Assembly (NCBI GenBank): GCA_023145435.1
Contig: JAGLDS010000012.1
Coordinates: 1 to 57,014, forward strand
Reading direction: 5' to 3'
Origin: Clostridiales bacterium
GTDB taxonomy: Bacteria > Bacillota > Clostridia > DUPQ01
Length of the DNA: 57,014 nt
Notes under the pieces: model-generated
Databases searched by the model: none
Told to the model about the DNA's origin: nothing
The model's input: the letters and a program-made list of their open reading frames with translations, nothing else
Translations under genes and position numbers: made by a program
Part shown: piece by piece, positions 1 to 9,159 of the stretch
How positions within the stretch are numbered: position 1 is the first letter of the stretch
How the letters are laid out: every line of letters begins with the position of its first letter

Positions 1-14
1 ATTATATAAATCAA

Positions 15-43
15 TTGACACAGGTGAGTTATAATCATATAAT
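15..43 (+). promoter_or_regulatory. Promoter of the paaK T-box operon
   Basis: A perfect -35 TTGACA (15-20) and a perfect -10 TATAAT (38-43) are separated by 17 nt. Transcription would start near 50, at the foot of the T-box leader. A second TATAAT-like hexamer at 30-35 is too close to the -35 to be used with it. Confidence 0.85.
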
Positions 44-49
44 GTATAA

Positions 50-280
50 AAGCAATGATGGTACAAAGTAACATAATGATTCTTCAAATAGAGAGGGAAG
101 CCATGGTTGAAAGCTTCTGACAAGTTCATCATTTTGTGAAATTTCATACCTAAGCTCCTGTTTTGAACATATAGTAGGAACAGGCGGTTAGAAATCGTTA
201 TCAATAATGAGTGTTTGTCATAATGGCAGAAACAAGAGTGGTACCGCGGATATCCCGTCTCTTTATGAGACGGGTTTTTT
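50..280 (+). promoter_or_regulatory. T-box leader, probable Phe specifier (UUC)
   Basis: The conserved T-box motif AGAGTGGTACCGCGG lies at 235-249. It is followed by an intrinsic terminator (CCCGTCTC 254-261 with GAGACGGG 267-274, then six T). Stem I can be folded by hand: basal GGTA/TACC, an AGTA-containing internal loop, AATGAT/ATCATT, and an apical GAAGC/GCTTC stem. By the geometry shared with the two other T-boxes in this window (specifier, then A, then the basal stem), the specifier is TTC at 143-145, a Phe codon. The UGGU bulge implies discriminator base A, consistent with tRNA-Phe. Overlapping readings ATT (141-143) or TTT are possible but fit less well. Confidence 0.85.
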
Positions 281-328
281 ATTTGTACAAGTAAAAAAAA
301 TAGACTATAATTTAACAAGGAGTATATT

Positions 329-1630
329 ATGAAAATCTGGAATCCCCAATATGAATGTATGTCAAGAGATGAAATGCATAAACTACAAAGTGAACGGTTA
401 ATTGCTACAGTTAACCATGTTTATAAGAATGTGCCATTTTATAAAAAGAGAATGGATGGTATGGGTATTTTACCAGGAGATATTAAAAGCATAGATGACT
501 TGATAAAATTACCATTTACATATAAAGAAGACTTGCGTGATAACTACCCATTTGGTCTTTTTGCAGTTCCAATGAGAGATGTAGTAAGAATACATGCCTC
601 AAGTGGAACAACTGGTAAGAGAACGGTTGTAGGTTATACTAAAGATGATATTGAAATGTGGGCAGAAGTTATGGCCAGAACAATAGCTAGTGCAGGTACA
701 ACTAAAGATGATATTTTTCAAAATGCATATGGTTATGGGTTGTTTACAGGGGGTTTAGGTGCTCATTATGGTGGAGAGAAAATAGGGGCAGCGGTTGTGC
801 CTATATCAGGTGGAAATACAAAACGACAAATTGAAATCATGACTGATTTTGGTTCTACAATTATTTCTTGTACACCTTCATATGCCTTGTATTTAGCTGA
901 AAGTATAGAAGAGGGAAAGATTAAACGTGAAGATATAAAAATCAAAGCTGGACTTTTTGGAGCAGAGCCTTGGTCAGAAAGCATGAGAAAAGATATTGAA
1001 AAGAGACTAAATATCTTGGCTATTGATATATACGGACTAAGTGAAATAATTGGACCAGGTGTTTCAACTGAGTGTGAGAAACAATGTGGTTTACATATAA
1101 GTGAAGATCATTTTGTACCAGAAATTATTAATCCAGATACTGAAGAAGTTCTTCCATATGGTGAAGAAGGTGAATTAGTATTTACAACAGTTACGAAACA
1201 AGCATTACCTTTATTACGTTACCGGACAAAAGATATTTCAAGTTTAAATTATGATACTTGTGAGTGCGGAAGAACTTTAGTAAGAATGAATAAAGTAACT
1301 GGTAGAACTGATGATATGCTAATTATTAGAGGTGTAAATGTATTTCCAACACAAATTGAAAGTGTACTATTGGATTTAGGAGAAACAGCTCCACATTATC
1401 AGTTAGTTATTGAGCGAAAAGGAACTATGGATACGTTAGAAGTACAAGTTGAAATGACTGATAAATTATTTGCTGATGAAGTAAAGAAGGTTGAAGAGTT
1501 AGAAAGAAAATTAAAATTCAACATTGAAAGTACTTTAGCAATTAGTTGTAAGGTTACTTTGGTTGAACCAAAAACTATTGCAAGAAGTGAAGGAAAAGCA
1601 AAAAGAGTTATTGATAAAAGAAATATATAG
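329..1630 (+). CDS. paaK: Phenylacetate-CoA ligase family protein (PaaK-like)
   Basis: This 433-aa member of the adenylate-forming superfamily would convert phenylacetate or another aryl acetate with ATP and CoA to the acyl-CoA and AMP. The P-loop-like [15 protein letters not shown] is near residues 90-104, DIYGLSE is the ATP-binding YGxTE counterpart, and the C-terminal lid includes [20 protein letters not shown]. Length is normal for PaaK. The start is ATG 329 behind AAGGAG (317-322). The gene follows a T-box leader and is 17 nt from an ACT-domain gene, a pairing common in anaerobes that handle aryl-pyruvates. The exact aryl substrate cannot be read from sequence. The Phe-type leader argues for phenylacetate. 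Confidence 0.88.
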   Translation: MKIWNPQYECMSRDEMHKLQSERLIATVNHVYKNVPFYKKRMDGMGILPGDIKSIDDLIKLPFTYKEDLRDNYPFGLFAVPMRDVVRIHASSGTTGKRTVVGYTKDDIEMWAEVMARTIASAGTTKDDIFQNAYGYGLFTGGLGAHYGGEKIGAAVVPISGGNTKRQIEIMTDFGSTIISCTPSYALYLAESIEEGKIKREDIKIKAGLFGAEPWSESMRKDIEKRLNILAIDIYGLSEIIGPGVSTECEKQCGLHISEDHFVPEIINPDTEEVLPYGEEGELVFTTVTKQALPLLRYRTKDISSLNYDTCECGRTLVRMNKVTGRTDDMLIIRGVNVFPTQIESVLLDLGETAPHYQLVIERKGTMDTLEVQVEMTDKLFADEVKKVEELERKLKFNIESTLAISCKVTLVEPKTIARSEGKAKRVIDKRNI

Positions 1631-1647
1631 AAAGGTCGTGTAAGTAG

Positions 1648-2079
1648 ATGTTAGTAAAACAGATATCAGTTTTTTTAGAAAACAAAGAAGGCCGGATTGC
1701 TAGGGTTACAAAAGTATTAAGTGAAAAGCAAATTAATATTAGAGCTCTTTCAATTGCTGACACCACAGAGTTTGGTATTTTGCGAATTATAGTAGACAAT
1801 CCAGTTAAAGCCCAGTCTACCTTGAAAGAAAATGGGTTTACTGTGACTACCACAGAAGTTATTGCCGTAGCTATTGAAGATCAACCAGGAGGACTGGCAC
1901 ATGCATTAGATATATTACATAGTAATAAGATATCTGTTGAATACTTATATGCCTTTATCTCAAAAGCTTCTAAAAAAGCTAATGTTATTTTACGTGTTGA
2001 GGATTGTGAAAAAGCAATTGACTGTCTACAATCAAAAGATTTTACAGTGTTAACAGCTAGTGAAGTATATAATCAATAG
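1648..2079 (+). CDS. Tandem ACT-domain protein
   Basis: A 143-aa protein made of two ACT domains: residues ~1-68 beginning LVKQISVFLENKEGRIARV, and ~70-140 beginning VIAVAIEDQPGGLAHALDIL. Both carry the GR(L/I)A or PGGLA turn typical of ACT amino-acid binding folds. There is no catalytic domain. ACT domains generally bind free amino acids and act as allosteric sensors. Proteins of this size often sit beside PaaK-like ligases, as here. I infer that it senses an aromatic amino acid and modulates the ligase or a partner; this is not shown by sequence. It is co-transcribed with the upstream ligase and the downstream cinA. Confidence 0.85.
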   Translation: MLVKQISVFLENKEGRIARVTKVLSEKQINIRALSIADTTEFGILRIIVDNPVKAQSTLKENGFTVTTTEVIAVAIEDQPGGLAHALDILHSNKISVEYLYAFISKASKKANVILRVEDCEKAIDCLQSKDFTVLTASEVYNQ

Positions 2080-2087
2080 GTGAGTAT

Positions 2088-3335
2088 TTGATTGCTGAGA
2101 TACTATCCGTTGGTACAGAATTGCTAATGGGTCAAATTGTTAATACAAATGCTAAGTTTATTTCTGAACATTTTCCAGAAGCGGATGTGTATGTATATTA
2201 TCATACTGTAGTTGGTGATAACAAAATACGATTAAAAGAATGTTTAAATATTGCTTTATCGCGAGCAGATGTAATTATTACGACAGGTGGACTTGGACCT
2301 ACTCAGGATGATTTAACAAAAGAAATAATTTCAAAAACTGTTGGCAAAGAAATGGTAGTTAATGAAAAAATTCTAAATGGAATAAATGAATTTTTTACAA
2401 ATAAGGGTCGAAAGATGACCAAAAATAATGCTAAACAAGCATATTTTCCTAAGGGAAGTATGCTAATTACTAATGAAATGGGTACTGCACCAGGTTGCTT
2501 AATTGAATATCATAAAAAAGTTATTATTATGTTACCTGGACCACCACGAGAAATGCAACCCATGTTTATGGAAAGTATATTACCTTATTTCAAGAAAACT
2601 TCTTCATATAAATTACATTCTGTTTTTATTAGACTGTTTGGTATAGGTGAGTCAGCCATGGAGAGTGAAATTAGTGATTTAATTGAAACACAGACAAATC
2701 CAACAATTGCACCCTATGCTAAATCAGGTGAAGTAACTTTGCGAGTAACAGCTAAATATGATGCTAATGTTGGATCGTATGAAGATGTTATTAAACCTAC
2801 CATTAATGAAATTAAAAAGAGACTTGGTAAATATATATATTCATATGATAACACTGACTTAAAAGAGGTTGTTTTTTCTCTTTTACTTAAGAAACATTTA
2901 ACAGTTAGTTTTGCTGAATCATGTACAGGGGGATTACTAAGTAAATATTTAACAGATATTAGTGGCTCATCTAAAGTATTTAATAGCTCATTTATTACAT
3001 ATTCTAATGAATCTAAAATTACTCAACTAGATGTTTCACCAAAAGTTCTTAAAGAACATGGTGAAGTGAGTGGGGAAACTGTCATAGAAATGGTAAAGGG
3101 ATTACAAAATAAAACAACAGCTGATCTTGTACTTGCAATCACAGGAATTGCTGGACCAAACGGAGGAACAACTAATAAACCTGTAGGAACTGTTTACCTT
3201 GGATTGGGATATAAGAAACAGATTTTAACAAAAAAATTAAACTTATGGGGTAATAGAGATAGAATAAGACATGTAACATGTCTTCATGCTTTTGATTTTA
3301 TAAGAAAAACATTATTACAAGGGGAAAATGCTTGA
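2088..3335 (+). CDS. cinA: CinA-family protein (competence/damage-inducible protein A)
   Basis: A 415-aa protein with an N-terminal molybdopterin-binding-like domain (ILSVGTELLMGQIVNTNAKF; TTGGLGPTQDDLTKE at ~residues 65-79) and a C-terminal CinA domain with SFAESCTGGLLSKYLTDISG and ITGIAGPNGGTTNKPVGTVY. In characterised members these confer ADP-ribose pyrophosphatase and NMN deamidase (pyridine nucleotide salvage) activities. Both halves are intact and the length is normal. The start is TTG 2088 behind AGGTGAG (2078-2084). Only 8 nt separate it from the ACT gene, and it overlaps murJ. cinA near recA is a common Firmicute arrangement. Confidence 0.93.
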   Translation: MIAEILSVGTELLMGQIVNTNAKFISEHFPEADVYVYYHTVVGDNKIRLKECLNIALSRADVIITTGGLGPTQDDLTKEIISKTVGKEMVVNEKILNGINEFFTNKGRKMTKNNAKQAYFPKGSMLITNEMGTAPGCLIEYHKKVIIMLPGPPREMQPMFMESILPYFKKTSSYKLHSVFIRLFGIGESAMESEISDLIETQTNPTIAPYAKSGEVTLRVTAKYDANVGSYEDVIKPTINEIKKRLGKYIYSYDNTDLKEVVFSLLLKKHLTVSFAESCTGGLLSKYLTDISGSSKVFNSSFITYSNESKITQLDVSPKVLKEHGEVSGETVIEMVKGLQNKTTADLVLAITGIAGPNGGTTNKPVGTVYLGLGYKKQILTKKLNLWGNRDRIRHVTCLHAFDFIRKTLLQGENA

Positions 3336-4951
3336 GTAAAACAAATTTAAAGAGTACAGCGTTTATGATCATGGTTTCTGTGCTAATTAGCCGGATTCTA
3401 GGCTTTTTTAGAACTGCTTTAATTCCAATAAAAATGGGTGGATTAGGTGATGTAGCCGATGCTTATAATGCTGCTTTTCAAATCCCTGATTTAATGTATG
3501 GCCTTATTGTAGGTGGAGCTATTGCAGCTTCACTTATTCCAATATTGTCAGGATTTGTAGAAAAAGGAGAGGAAAAACGAGGTTGGTCCGTTATTAGTAC
3601 TTATATTAATTTGATGATGATTATTATGCTGATTATTACAGTACTAGGAATTGTTTTTGCTCCTCAACTTATGGGTATTATCGCTGGTGGTTTTAAGAAT
3701 CAAGATCCATCTAAAATGGAGTTAACCATTAAATTGACTAGAACGCTAATGCCGATTGCATTTTTTATGATGCTTTCAGGATTATGTAATGGTATTTTAA
3801 ATTCATATAATAAGTTTGCAGTTGCAGCCTTTGGTCCCACATTTTATAATTTAGCCTGTGTTTTAAGTATTATGTTTTTAAGCAATGACCAAGAAGCTCT
3901 TAACTATGGAGTTGATAAAGTAGTGATTGGTATTGTTGTTTGCGCAATATTATATTTTATTTTACAATTTTCTTTTACAATTAAACACTTAAAGAATTAT
4001 AAACCACAAATTGTTACACATAATGAAGATTTTTCAATGTTGATAAAATTAGCTGTTCCATCTTTACTAACTTCTGCTATGATGCAAATGAATATAATTG
4101 TATCAAAATCATATATGACTCATTATGATTCAGGAAGTTTAACAGCTTTGGATTTAGCAAATAAAACATGGCAAATGCCCCTTGGCATTATTGCACAGGC
4201 TGTTGGTGTAGCAATATTACCAAGATTATCAGGACTTTTTAGTAACGGTAAATTTGCTGAATACGAAGAACGCCTTAATGGAGCAATAAAACTAGTGCTT
4301 TTTTTAGGTATTCCATCAGCTCTAGCTTTTACAATTTTTAGTCAATCGATAATACAGCTTATATTTAATTTTAATCAGAGTTTAACATTGGAAAATGTTA
4401 ATTTAACAAGTTCAATTTTAACATTCTATGCTGTTGCTCTTATTGCGCAGTGTGTAAATACCATCATGAATCGTGCATATTATTCAACAAAGAATTCAAT
4501 AATTCCGTTTATTGGGGGAACTATTAGTATTGCTATTAATTTTATTTTAGCCTACTATTTAACAATGCATTCATCAATTGGACCAAAGGGGATTGCTTTA
4601 GCTTATTCTTTTGCAACAGTTATAAATATGGTTATATTATCACTTAGCTTTAAAAAGAGAATTAAAGGATATAGAATTTCTAAAAACTTCCCTAGTTTAT
4701 TTAAGATGGCATTCTCAGCAATTCTTATGGCTGCTATTGTATGGTTATTTGATAGTGTTCTAATGAAGAAGTTATTTGGAGGAACCATATTTGAAATTTC
4801 TAAAATAAGTCAAGCATTATGGGTTGCAATTATAATGGGGATTGGGATGACAGTTTATTTAGGCGTAACTTACTTGTTAAAAGTTGAAGAATGCCATGAT
4901 TTAGTAAATACAATTAAAAATAAATTGACAAATACTGTTAAATTAAAATAA
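3332..4951 (+). CDS. murJ: Lipid II flippase MurJ
   Basis: A 539-aa polytopic membrane protein of the MVF/MurJ family with about 14 hydrophobic segments, starting ISRILGFFRTALIPIKMG. The DAYNAAFQIPDLMYGLIVGGAIAASLIPI block is characteristic of the family. It would move lipid-linked peptidoglycan precursor across the cytoplasmic membrane. The TTG start at 3332 overlaps the cinA stop (TTGA), with AAGGGGA upstream. Being translationally coupled to cinA, it could fall under the upstream T-box. No terminator is visible before the recA promoter. Confidence 0.93.
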   Translation: MSKTNLKSTAFMIMVSVLISRILGFFRTALIPIKMGGLGDVADAYNAAFQIPDLMYGLIVGGAIAASLIPILSGFVEKGEEKRGWSVISTYINLMMIIMLIITVLGIVFAPQLMGIIAGGFKNQDPSKMELTIKLTRTLMPIAFFMMLSGLCNGILNSYNKFAVAAFGPTFYNLACVLSIMFLSNDQEALNYGVDKVVIGIVVCAILYFILQFSFTIKHLKNYKPQIVTHNEDFSMLIKLAVPSLLTSAMMQMNIIVSKSYMTHYDSGSLTALDLANKTWQMPLGIIAQAVGVAILPRLSGLFSNGKFAEYEERLNGAIKLVLFLGIPSALAFTIFSQSIIQLIFNFNQSLTLENVNLTSSILTFYAVALIAQCVNTIMNRAYYSTKNSIIPFIGGTISIAINFILAYYLTMHSSIGPKGIALAYSFATVINMVILSLSFKKRIKGYRISKNFPSLFKMAFSAILMAAIVWLFDSVLMKKLFGGTIFEISKISQALWVAIIMGIGMTVYLGVTYLLKVEECHDLVNTIKNKLTNTVKLK

Positions 4952-4963
4952 TTAATGGTATAC

Positions 4964-5010
4964 TTGACATCACAGAATAAACTGATATAATTGAATAGAA
5001 CAAATGTTCT
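4964..5010 (+). promoter_or_regulatory. recA promoter with LexA-type SOS box
   Basis: The -35 TTGACA (4964-4969) and -10 TATAAT (4986-4991) are 16 nt apart. At 4997-5010, on the expected start site, lies the palindrome AGAACAAATGTTCT, which contains GAAC-N4-GTTC, the Gram-positive LexA (DinR) core. LexA bound here would block initiation, so recA should be SOS-induced. No lexA gene is in the window. Confidence 0.88.
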
Positions 5011-5024
5011 TATGGAGGAATGTA

Positions 5025-6038
5025 ATGGATAAGAAAAAAACATTAGATATGACCCTTTTACAGATTGAAAAACAATTTGGTAAGGGTGCTGTAATGAAAT
5101 TAGGTGAAAATTCACATATGAATATAGAATCAATTCCTTCAGGATCAATTTCCTTGGATATTGCTCTTGGAGTTGGAGGCATACCTAGAGGAAGAATTAT
5201 TGAAATATTCGGTCCTGAATCTTCAGGTAAAACCACATTGGCTTTACATATGATTGCAGAAGCACAAAAACTTGGTGGAGACGTAGCGTTTATAGATGCA
5301 GAGCATGCACTAGACCCCTATTATTCTAAAAAACTCGGTGTAAATATTGACGATTTAATTGTGTCACAACCAGATACAGGAGAACAAGCTCTTGAGATTA
5401 CAGAAGCTCTTGTAAGAAGTGGAGCAATTGATGTAATTGTAATAGACTCTGTAGCAGCGCTAGTACCAAAAGCTGAAATTGATGGTGAAATGGGTGATAC
5501 CCATATAGGACTACAAGCTAGACTTATGTCACAGGCTTTACGTAAATTAGCAGGTGTTGTAAGTAAGTCGAATACTACTACCATTTTTATTAATCAACTT
5601 CGCGAAAAAGTAGGAGTTATGTTTGGAAACCCTGAAGTTACACCTGGTGGACGAGCTTTAAAATTTTATTCTTCCATTAGAATTGATGTTAGAAGAATAC
5701 AAACCATCAAAGAAGGAACCTCATATAGTGGAAATAGAACTAGAGCAAAAGTTGTAAAAAACAAAGTAGCTCCTCCATTTAAGCAAGCAGAATTTGATAT
5801 TATGTATGGTACTGGAATCTCAAAAGAAGGAGATGTATTAGATTTAGCAGCTGAGATAGATATTGTGAATAAAAGTGGCTCATGGTATTCTTATGCTGAA
5901 CAACGTATAGGTCAAGGAAGAGAAAATGCTAAAAAATATTTAGTAGAAAACCATGAGATTTATATTGAAATTGAAAAAAAATTAAGAGAACATTATGGGT
6001 TAACAAATAATGAGCATCATAAGGATAGTGACAATTGA
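5025..6038 (+). CDS. recA: Recombinase RecA
   Basis: A 337-aa RecA with Walker [14 protein letters not shown], Walker [17 protein letters not shown], loop L2 region [16 protein letters not shown] and a GGRALKFY block. It forms the ATP-dependent strand-exchange filament and stimulates LexA self-cleavage. ATG 5025 is chosen because GGAGG (5014-5018) precedes it. An in-frame ATG at 5004 lies inside the LexA-type box and would add seven non-conserved residues. The C-terminal tail is acidic/polar as usual. recX follows, overlapping the 3' end. Confidence 0.97.
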   Translation: MDKKKTLDMTLLQIEKQFGKGAVMKLGENSHMNIESIPSGSISLDIALGVGGIPRGRIIEIFGPESSGKTTLALHMIAEAQKLGGDVAFIDAEHALDPYYSKKLGVNIDDLIVSQPDTGEQALEITEALVRSGAIDVIVIDSVAALVPKAEIDGEMGDTHIGLQARLMSQALRKLAGVVSKSNTTTIFINQLREKVGVMFGNPEVTPGGRALKFYSSIRIDVRRIQTIKEGTSYSGNRTRAKVVKNKVAPPFKQAEFDIMYGTGISKEGDVLDLAAEIDIVNKSGSWYSYAEQRIGQGRENAKKYLVENHEIYIEIEKKLREHYGLTNNEHHKDSDN

Positions 6039-6612
6039 AGAAAGTAAAAAATATTTCACATTATATTTTGATAATCGTGAAAGTTTAAGTGTGCTAAAAG
6101 AAACTTATTTTATGTATTCTTTATATGAACTAGAAGAAGTTACTACACAATTAATAGAAGATATTAAAAAAAGAGATCAATTGATTATCTGTGAAATTGT
6201 AGCTAGAAAAAATCTAACCGGTGGGTTAAAAACCAAAAGCCGGTTATTTTTTATGTTATCAAATAAAGGGTATAAAGAATCTATAATCGAACAGGTTATA
6301 AATAAGTTAACCAAAGAAGGATTATTAGATGATGTTGCTTTTGCTAATAAGTATATTAGTAAAAAAATTAGAGGAAAGAAAATATCTAAAAATATGCTAG
6401 TTAATTTATTGGTACAAGAAGGAATTGACGAAAATATTACAATCAGTTTATTAGAAAAGTTCCATATTAATGACTATAAAACAGCTAAGCTTATAATTGA
6501 CAAAAAATATAAAGGGAAAGTAAAGGAAGTAGAAAAAATCTACAAGTATCTTTCCTCAAAAGGATTTGAACAAGATGTCATTTTTGCCATTCTTGGAAAG
6601 GAAATTACATGA
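6010..6612 (+). CDS. recX: Regulatory protein RecX
   Basis: A 200-aa protein with the RecX three-helix repeats: [40 protein letters not shown] in the middle and a similar repeat in the last 50 residues. RecX binds the RecA filament and modulates its activity. It overlaps the recA 3' end by 29 nt if ATG 6010 is used. That start aligns with the usual N-terminal (I)ITKI pattern, but no good ribosome site precedes it. GTG 6028, with AAGGA only 2 nt upstream, is an alternative. Co-transcription with recA is expected. Confidence 0.88.
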   Translation: MSIIRIVTIEESKKYFTLYFDNRESLSVLKETYFMYSLYELEEVTTQLIEDIKKRDQLIICEIVARKNLTGGLKTKSRLFFMLSNKGYKESIIEQVINKLTKEGLLDDVAFANKYISKKIRGKKISKNMLVNLLVQEGIDENITISLLEKFHINDYKTAKLIIDKKYKGKVKEVEKIYKYLSSKGFEQDVIFAILGKEIT

Positions 6613-7937
6613 ATAAAGTCTTATTAGTTTCACTAGGGTGTCCTAAGAACTTAGTAGATTCTGAAATTATTACAGGTGTATTAATGGATAATGATTATAA
6701 AATGACTGTTGATGTGAAAAATGCAGATACAGTAATTATAAATACCTGTTCATTCATACAACCAGCTGTTGAAGAAGCTATTGATACTATTTTAAAATAT
6801 GCAAAGTTAAAAAGGGAAGGTGTATTTAAAAAATTAGTTGTTGCCGGATGTCTTGTGGAGAGATATAAAGAAGATATAATTAACCAAATAGAAGAAGTTG
6901 ATGCTTGCTTAGGTATTAAAGCTATAAAAGATGTAGCTAGTTTATTAAAGGAAGATACATTCTGTGAATATGGAAATGATTATAGTATCGATTTTTTGAA
7001 TTTACCAAGAACAATATCAAAAGATAAAGCTTTTGCTTATTTAAAAATTGGTGACGGTTGTGATAATTCATGTACTTATTGTACTATCCCATCTATTAGA
7101 GGAAAAATGCAAAGCAGAAAAATTGAAGAAATAGTCAAAGAAGCTATTAACTTAGAACAAAATGGAATGAAAGAGCTTATTTTAGTTGCACAAGATGTTA
7201 CAGCTTATGGACTAGATTTATATGAGAAGTATGCATTAACCGATTTGATTAAAAATATTATTAAAAATACAGATAAGATATGGATTAGATTGCTATATTG
7301 TTACCCTGAGAGTACTACAGAAGAGTTAATTGATTTAATGGCAAATGAAAAGCGTTTTTTAAGCTATATTGATATACCACTACAACATGGAAGTGATAAA
7401 ATATTACGACTAATGAACCGTAAAGGAACAAATGAAGAATACGTTGATCTCATAAAAAGAATAAGAGAAAAAGTACCAGAATTAATCATAAGAACTACCT
7501 TTATTACTGGTTTTCCAGGAGAAAGTGAAGAAGATGTTGAAATTCTTGAAAAATTTATCAGTTTAATTCAATTTGATAGGGTTGGTATATTTACATATTG
7601 CCTAGAAGAGGGGACTCCTGCAACCAAATTACCTAATCGTGTTAATGAAGAAGTAATGGTACAGAGAAAAGAAAAATTAATGCTTTTACAGCAAGATATT
7701 TCTTTAAAGAAAAATAGCGACCGATTAGGAATAACCTGTGATATACTGATTGAGGATGTAGCAGCTGATGGTATTTTTTATATAGGTCGTTCATATGGTG
7801 AAGCACCTGATATAGATGGAGTTGTATATGTAACGACAAGACAACCACTATCAATTGGAGACATTGTAAAAGTTACTATTGTTAATGTGGAACAATATGA
7901 TCTGATAGGAGAAGCTATTAATGAATTTACCCAATAA
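6609..7937 (+). CDS. rimO: Ribosomal protein S12 methylthiotransferase RimO
   Basis: A 442-aa radical-SAM methylthiotransferase that adds a methylthio group to the conserved Asp of ribosomal protein S12. Three domains are seen: N-terminal UPF0004 with the cluster cysteines (SLGCPKNLVDSE, NTCSFI, AGCLVERY), radical SAM with GDGCDNSCTYCTIP (CxxxCxxC), and a C-terminal TRAM domain. The SLGCPKN start distinguishes RimO from MiaB. ATG overlaps the recX stop (ATGA), with AAAGGAA upstream. Full length. Confidence 0.95.
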   Translation: MNKVLLVSLGCPKNLVDSEIITGVLMDNDYKMTVDVKNADTVIINTCSFIQPAVEEAIDTILKYAKLKREGVFKKLVVAGCLVERYKEDIINQIEEVDACLGIKAIKDVASLLKEDTFCEYGNDYSIDFLNLPRTISKDKAFAYLKIGDGCDNSCTYCTIPSIRGKMQSRKIEEIVKEAINLEQNGMKELILVAQDVTAYGLDLYEKYALTDLIKNIIKNTDKIWIRLLYCYPESTTEELIDLMANEKRFLSYIDIPLQHGSDKILRLMNRKGTNEEYVDLIKRIREKVPELIIRTTFITGFPGESEEDVEILEKFISLIQFDRVGIFTYCLEEGTPATKLPNRVNEEVMVQRKEKLMLLQQDISLKKNSDRLGITCDILIEDVAADGIFYIGRSYGEAPDIDGVVYVTTRQPLSIGDIVKVTIVNVEQYDLIGEAINEFTQ

Positions 7938-8511
7938 AATCACTATGTTTAGAATTGCTATGATTCCCATTGTTATGGTTTTTATAACACCAACATATTC
8001 GTTTATGCCTTTGAAGGTTAATGCTTTTATACAAGGACCTGGCCGCTATATAGGAGTAGTACTATTTTTGATAGCTGCTATTACAGATTTTATTGATGGT
8101 CATATTGCAAGAAAGCATAATATGGTCACTAAATTAGGAAAATTCTTAGATCCTATAGCTGATAAATTATTAGTTATTGCAGCTTTAATTGTTTTAGTAG
8201 AAAAAAGCGAGGTTTCGCACTATATTGCCATGATTATTATTGCACGTGAAATAATTGTTATGGGTATTAGAATTGTGGCTGCTAGTGAAGGAAAAGTGAT
8301 AGCTGCAAGTATATGGGGAAAGTTTAAAACTATTTTTCAAATCAGTGCAATTACTTCATTTTTAATTAAAGATATAACACCTTATTTGTTTTTTAAGTTT
8401 CTTGATATGAATATTATTAGCAATTCTTTAATGGTTGTTGCAGTTGCATTAACCCTTATATCAGGTTATTACTATATTAAAAAGAACATTCATATTATTC
8501 GCCAGCAATAA
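7921..8511 (+). CDS. pgsA: CDP-diacylglycerol-glycerol-3-phosphate 3-phosphatidyltransferase
   Basis: A 196-aa membrane enzyme that makes phosphatidylglycerol phosphate, the first committed step to phosphatidylglycerol. The CDP-alcohol phosphotransferase signature DG-x2-AR-x8-G-x3-D-x3-D is intact within DFIDGHIARKHNMVTKLG and the following KFLDPIADK. About five to six hydrophobic segments are present. It overlaps rimO by 17 nt behind a GGAG site, so the genes are translationally coupled. pgsA is a typical companion of cinA and recA in Firmicutes, though usually upstream of them. Confidence 0.94.
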   Translation: MNLPNKITMFRIAMIPIVMVFITPTYSFMPLKVNAFIQGPGRYIGVVLFLIAAITDFIDGHIARKHNMVTKLGKFLDPIADKLLVIAALIVLVEKSEVSHYIAMIIIAREIIVMGIRIVAASEGKVIAASIWGKFKTIFQISAITSFLIKDITPYLFFKFLDMNIISNSLMVVAVALTLISGYYYIKKNIHIIRQQ

Positions 8512-8516
8512 TCTTA

Positions 8517-8564
8517 TTGCATTTTTTTATAAAAACAATTATACTAATTATGACCTGGTTATAA
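8517..8564 (+). promoter_or_regulatory. fapR promoter with FapR operator
   Basis: The -35 TTGCAT (8517-8522) and -10 TATACT (8540-8545) are 17 nt apart. Immediately downstream, at 8548-8564, is the 17-bp imperfect palindrome TTATGACCTGGTTATAA, with the ACCTG core of known FapR operators. FapR bound at the start site would repress; malonyl-CoA would relieve it. The position, directly before fapR, implies autoregulation. Confidence 0.85.
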
Positions 8565-8583
8565 AAATATATAAGAGGGCATA

Positions 8584-9159
8584 ATGACAAAGGCAACTAA
8601 GAAAAAATTGATAAGACACGAAGAACTAGCTAAGTTAATTTTAAATCAGCCTTTTTTAACTGATGGGCAAATTGCTACTCGTTTGAATGTATCCGTTCCA
8701 ACAGTTAGGTTAGACAGATTAGAACTTGGAATTAAAGAGATGCGAGAACGTGTAAGACAAGTAGCTACTATGACAAAAGAAAAGGTAAAAGCCATTTCAA
8801 AAAATGATATTGTTGGAGAATTACTGAATCTAGAATTAAATAAAACAGGTATGGCATTATTTGAAACAACAAAGGATATGACTTTTGAAAATTCATCAGT
8901 AATCAGTGGACAATATCTTTATTCATTTGCAGAATCAACAGCTTTATCAATTATTAATGCTGATGTTGCTCTAGTGGGTGTGGCTAACATAAAATATAAA
9001 ATCCCAGTTCTTGCTAATGATAATTTAATTGCTAAAGCAGAAGTTAAGGAAATTCGTTTGAAAAATTTTATTGTTTGGGTCACAATTTACCGAGATGAGA
9101 TTGAAGTGTTTAAAGGTAAATTTATTTTAGTGGCAAGTAATAAAGGAGAAAATATTTGA
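8584..9159 (+). CDS. fapR: Fatty acid and phospholipid biosynthesis regulator FapR
   Basis: A 191-aa repressor with an N-terminal DeoR-like helix-turn-helix (residues ~10-45; DGQIATRLNVSVPTVRLDR) linked to a hot-dog thioesterase-like domain that binds malonyl-CoA (SGQYLYSFAESTALSIINAD and the following VALVGVANIKYKIPVL). It shuts off fatty acid and phospholipid synthesis genes until malonyl-CoA accumulates. A matching operator sits at its own promoter. It is first gene of a fapR-plsX-fabD-fabG-acpP cluster, as in Bacillus. Confidence 0.94.
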   Translation: MTKATKKKLIRHEELAKLILNQPFLTDGQIATRLNVSVPTVRLDRLELGIKEMRERVRQVATMTKEKVKAISKNDIVGELLNLELNKTGMALFETTKDMTFENSSVISGQYLYSFAESTALSIINADVALVGVANIKYKIPVLANDNLIAKAEVKEIRLKNFIVWVTIYRDEIEVFKGKFILVASNKGENI

